Shown here piece by piece: positions 5,092-7,650 of a stretch of 7,650 nt of DNA. Position 1 is the stretch's first letter. Every line of letters starts with the position of its first letter. Below the pieces are notes generated by a model. That model saw only the letters and a list, made by a program, of their open reading frames with translations, did not search any database and had not been told where the DNA came from. Both the position numbers and the translations under genes were made by a program. Source of the DNA: Phocaeicola_A sp964580305 (GTDB lineage Bacteria; Bacteroidota; Bacteroidia; Bacteroidales; Bacteroidaceae); NCBI GenBank assembly GCA_964580305.1, contig CAZOKL010000095.1, positions 1 through 7,650 on the forward strand, written 5' to 3'.

Positions 5092-6156
5092 ATGAATAAA
5101 AAACAATATACAATAAAAGATATAGCACAAATGGCCGGCGTATCGACAGGTACTGTGGATCGAGTGTTACATCAGCGGGGCGAGGTTTCTGAAAGTAGTA
5201 AGAAGAAAGTTGAGGAAATACTCAAAGACATCAATTATCAGCCGAACATGTATGCCATAGGATTGGCTCGTAAAAAGAAATATCACTTAGGCTGTTTTAT
5301 ACCTAAATATGCAATAAATGACTATTGGCATTCGGTGGTTAATGGCATAAAGAAAGCTTTGGAAGAAGTTATGCCATTCAATATCAGTTTGGATTTTATT
5401 TATTATAATCACTCTGATAGGGCTTCTTATGTAGCTGAAAGTGAGAACTTGCTTCAAAGAACTTTTGATGCTGTTCTTATAGCTCCCAATTATAATGCTG
5501 AAACCTTTAATTTGGTGCAACATTTAAAAGAGCGTGGCACATTGTTTGCGTTCATAGATGTAAACGTGGAAGGTGTCGGTCCACTGACATACGTCGGACA
5601 GGATTCTTTCCGGAGCGGATATATCGCAGCACGAATCTTTTGTGACACAAGAGTTGATGATCAGGAAATTGTTCTTTTGAGTACAGAAAAGAATCCAGAT
5701 TCGCAAGAGCTTCAGATGCAGCGTCGTTTGGAAGGATTTAATACTTACATTCAGGAACAGCATTTGAATATAAAGATGTATGATGTTATTTTGAAAAAGG
5801 ATGGTGATGAAAATGATCAGGTTTTAGATGCGTTCTTTGAGACGCATCCAACTGTAAGCGGAGGAGTCGTGTTTAATTCCCGTGTTTACAGGGTTGGAGA
5901 ATATCTGAAGAAACGCAATCGCCCTCTTAAAAGTCTGATTGGATATGATTTGTTACCCCAGAATGTTAAATTGCTAAAAGACGGCGTGATTAATTATCTA
6001 ATAGGCCAGCGACCGGCTATGCAGGGATACAGCAGCATCAAGATGTTGGTAGACAAGTTGGTATTTAAACGAGAAGTACCGCCTCTGTGCTATATGCCTG
6101 TAGATATTTTAATAAAGGAAAATATTGACTATTATGTAGAATCTTATAATTTGTAA
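5092..6156 (+). CDS. LacI-family transcriptional regulator with sugar-binding-protein-like sensor domain
   Basis: The 354-residue protein has a LacI-type helix-turn-helix at its N-terminus: YTIKDIAQMAGVSTGTVDRVL (6-26), with the VDRVLH variant of the usual VSRVL, followed by the linker INYQPNMYAIGLARKKK (47-63) that forms the hinge helix. The rest is a periplasmic-binding-protein fold (Peripla_BP type): HLGCFIPK (65-72) begins the first lobe, LTYVGQDSFRSGYIAAR (165-181) is the usual lobe-crossing segment, and IGQRPAMQGY (304-313) is the conserved C-lobe motif. There is no signal peptide or membrane segment, as expected for a cytoplasmic repressor. It is divergent from uxaC and 25 nt upstream of uxaB on the same strand, so it most likely regulates the hexuronate genes and itself. 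The effector, perhaps a uronate or keto-uronate, is inferred from context only. Confidence 0.92.
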   Translation: MNKKQYTIKDIAQMAGVSTGTVDRVLHQRGEVSESSKKKVEEILKDINYQPNMYAIGLARKKKYHLGCFIPKYAINDYWHSVVNGIKKALEEVMPFNISLDFIYYNHSDRASYVAESENLLQRTFDAVLIAPNYNAETFNLVQHLKERGTLFAFIDVNVEGVGPLTYVGQDSFRSGYIAARIFCDTRVDDQEIVLLSTEKNPDSQELQMQRRLEGFNTYIQEQHLNIKMYDVILKKDGDENDQVLDAFFETHPTVSGGVVFNSRVYRVGEYLKKRNRPLKSLIGYDLLPQNVKLLKDGVINYLIGQRPAMQGYSSIKMLVDKLVFKREVPPLCYMPVDILIKENIDYYVESYNL

Positions 6157-6181
6157 ATCACATTTTTAATATTAACATATT

Positions 6182-7621
6182 ATGAAACCGTTAAACAAAG
6201 AAACAGCCGTTAAGGCTCAACGTCCTGAAAGGATTATCCAGTTTGGTGAAGGAAACTTCCTTCGTGCTTTTGTTGATTGGATCATTTATAACATGAATGA
6301 GAAAGCAGACTTCAACAGCAGTGTTGTAGTCGTTCAACCGATTGCCAAAGGTATGGTTGACATGTTGAACAAACAAGATTGTTTGTATCATGTCAATTTG
6401 CAGGGTTTGGACAAAGGCAAAGTGGTAAACAGCTTGACTATGATTGATGTCATTAGCCGTGGTCTGAATCCCTATACTCAATTTGACGAGTATATGAAAT
6501 TAGCAGAACAACCAGAAATGCGTTTTGTTATTTCAAATACGACCGAAGCTGGTATTGCTTTTGATCCTTCTTGTAAACTTGATGATGCTCCTGCATCTTC
6601 TTATCCGGGCAAATTGACTCAATTACTTTATCACCGTTTCAAGACTTTCAATGGTGACATGAGCAAAGGCCTGATTATCTTCCCCTGCGAATTAATCTTC
6701 TTGAATGGTCACAAATTGAAAGAGTGCATCTATCAATACATTGATTTGTGGAATTTAGGTGCAGAATTCAAGACTTGGTTTGAAGAGGCTTGTGGCGTGT
6801 ATGCGACGTTGGTGGATCGTATCGTTCCGGGATTCCCGCGCAAAGATATCGACGCTATTAAAGAAAAACTGCAATATGATGACAATATGGTGGTTCAAGC
6901 TGAAATTTTCCACTTGTGGGTTATCGAAGCTCCAAAAGAAATTGCAAAAGAATTCTCAGCAGACAAAGCTGGCTTGAATGTATTGTTCGTACCGTCAGAA
7001 GCTCCTTATCATGAAAGGAAGGTTACTTTGCTGAATGGACCTCACACTGTGCTTTCTCCGGTAGCTTATCTGTCAGGAATTAATATTGTTCGTGATGCTT
7101 GTCAACATGAAGTGGTAGGTAAGTTCATACACAAAGTGATGTTTGAAGAACTGATGGAGACCCTGAATTTACCGAAAGACGAATTACAGCAATTTGCTAA
7201 AGATGTATTGGAGCGCTTCAACAACCCGTTTGTTGAACATCAAGTGACATCCATCATGTTGAATTCATTCCCGAAATATGAAACACGTGATCTCCCCGGC
7301 CTGAAGACTTACTTAGAGCGCAAAGGCGAATTACCGAAGGGATTGGTTCTGGGATTGGCGGCTATTATTACTTATTACAAAGGAGGGAAGCGTGCTGATG
7401 GTGCAGAAATCGTTCCGAATGATGCTCCAGAAATCATGCAACTGCTGAAAGATCTTTGGGCTATGGGTGATACACGTAAGGTGGCTGAAGGTGTTTTGGC
7501 TGCTAAATCCATCTGGAATGAAGATTTGAATCAAATTCCAGGCTTAACAGACATGGTCGTATCATTCTTGAATTCAATTCAAGAAAAAGGAATGCTGGAA
7601 ACAGTTAAAACAATCCTTTAA
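6182..7621 (+). CDS. uxaB: Tagaturonate reductase (altronate oxidoreductase)
   Basis: UxaB reduces D-tagaturonate to D-altronate with NADH, the step after UxaC in galacturonate breakdown. The 479-residue protein belongs to the mannitol dehydrogenase family and resembles E. coli UxaB (about 483 residues) from its first residues. PERIIQFGEGNFLRAFVDW (15-33) is the nucleotide-binding opening, NTTEAGI (119-125) follows the Rossmann strands, FPCELI (167-172) and LVDRIVPG (210-217) are family motifs, and the catalytic Lys-Asn-His set is in KVTLLNGPHT (K280, N285, H288). UxuB (fructuronate reductase) is the main alternative, but the N-terminal match and overall length favour UxaB. It lies 25 nt after the regulator with no terminator between and is presumably co-transcribed. 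The start has no Shine-Dalgarno sequence, as is usual in this phylum. In the 29 bases after the stop codon I see a T-rich end but no clear hairpin; the operon may continue beyond the window (uxaA would be a natural neighbour). Confidence 0.95.
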   Translation: MKPLNKETAVKAQRPERIIQFGEGNFLRAFVDWIIYNMNEKADFNSSVVVVQPIAKGMVDMLNKQDCLYHVNLQGLDKGKVVNSLTMIDVISRGLNPYTQFDEYMKLAEQPEMRFVISNTTEAGIAFDPSCKLDDAPASSYPGKLTQLLYHRFKTFNGDMSKGLIIFPCELIFLNGHKLKECIYQYIDLWNLGAEFKTWFEEACGVYATLVDRIVPGFPRKDIDAIKEKLQYDDNMVVQAEIFHLWVIEAPKEIAKEFSADKAGLNVLFVPSEAPYHERKVTLLNGPHTVLSPVAYLSGINIVRDACQHEVVGKFIHKVMFEELMETLNLPKDELQQFAKDVLERFNNPFVEHQVTSIMLNSFPKYETRDLPGLKTYLERKGELPKGLVLGLAAIITYYKGGKRADGAEIVPNDAPEIMQLLKDLWAMGDTRKVAEGVLAAKSIWNEDLNQIPGLTDMVVSFLNSIQEKGMLETVKTIL

Positions 7622-7650
7622 GTGAGAGAATTCTAGTCATTTTTTATTAT

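Noticed and set aside
5092..6156. The LacI-family gene as a periplasmic sugar-binding protein
   Set aside because: The sugar-binding fold is preceded by a clear helix-turn-helix and hinge, and there is no signal peptide or lipobox.
1..7650. tRNA, rRNA, CRISPR array, integrase or attachment site, phage genes
   Set aside because: No repeat-spacer pattern, tRNA-like sequence or phage/integrase motif was seen on either strand. The only mobile-element trace is the IS1595 remnant.

Overview
The window looks like chromosome from a Bacteroidales bacterium (Bacteroides, Phocaeicola, Parabacteroides or a close relative). Three things suggest this: Bacteroides-type promoter boxes (TTTG / TAnnTTTG, the clearest being TTTG-N19-TATATTTG at 4997-5027), A/T-rich starts with no real Shine-Dalgarno sequences, and the character of the protein sequences. 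The assignment to the order is inferred from these features, and the genus is not resolved.

Layout from left to right. (1) Positions 1-59, minus strand: the first 19 codons of a small zinc-ribbon protein cut off by the window edge. (2) Positions 60-434: no intact gene. This stretch holds a decayed fragment of an IS1595-family transposase (about 172-354, minus) and a plausible promoter for the zinc-ribbon gene. (3) Positions 435-3332, minus strand: a compact cobU-cobT-cobS-cobC operon. It encodes the four activities of cobamide nucleotide-loop assembly: cobinamide kinase/guanylyltransferase, lower-ligand base activation, cobamide-phosphate synthase, and the final phosphatase. (4) Positions 3393-3430: a strong hairpin plus T-run that ends uxaC transcription and insulates it from the cob operon, which has its own candidate promoter just downstream. 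(5) Positions 3452-7621: a divergent hexuronate locus. uxaC (uronate isomerase) is on the minus strand; a LacI-family regulator followed 25 nt later by uxaB (tagaturonate reductase) is on the plus strand. The 233-bp region between them carries a near-consensus Bacteroides promoter for the regulator and an imperfect 32-bp dyad that could be the regulator's operator.

How the genes work together. UxaC isomerises D-galacturonate to D-tagaturonate (and D-glucuronate to D-fructuronate), and UxaB reduces tagaturonate to D-altronate with NADH. The next step, altronate dehydratase (UxaA), is not in this window. The regulator probably senses a pathway sugar acid and controls both arms, but this is inferred from its position. 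The cob operon is functionally unrelated. It would let the cell complete cobamides from cobinamide or from de novo corrin precursors, and no adenosylcobalamin riboswitch is visible in its very short leader.

The window is mostly ordinary core metabolism. I found no convincing previously undescribed system. The items most worth a second look are the candidate operator dyad, the cob operon lacking a visible riboswitch, the eroded IS1595 remnant and the truncated zinc-ribbon gene.
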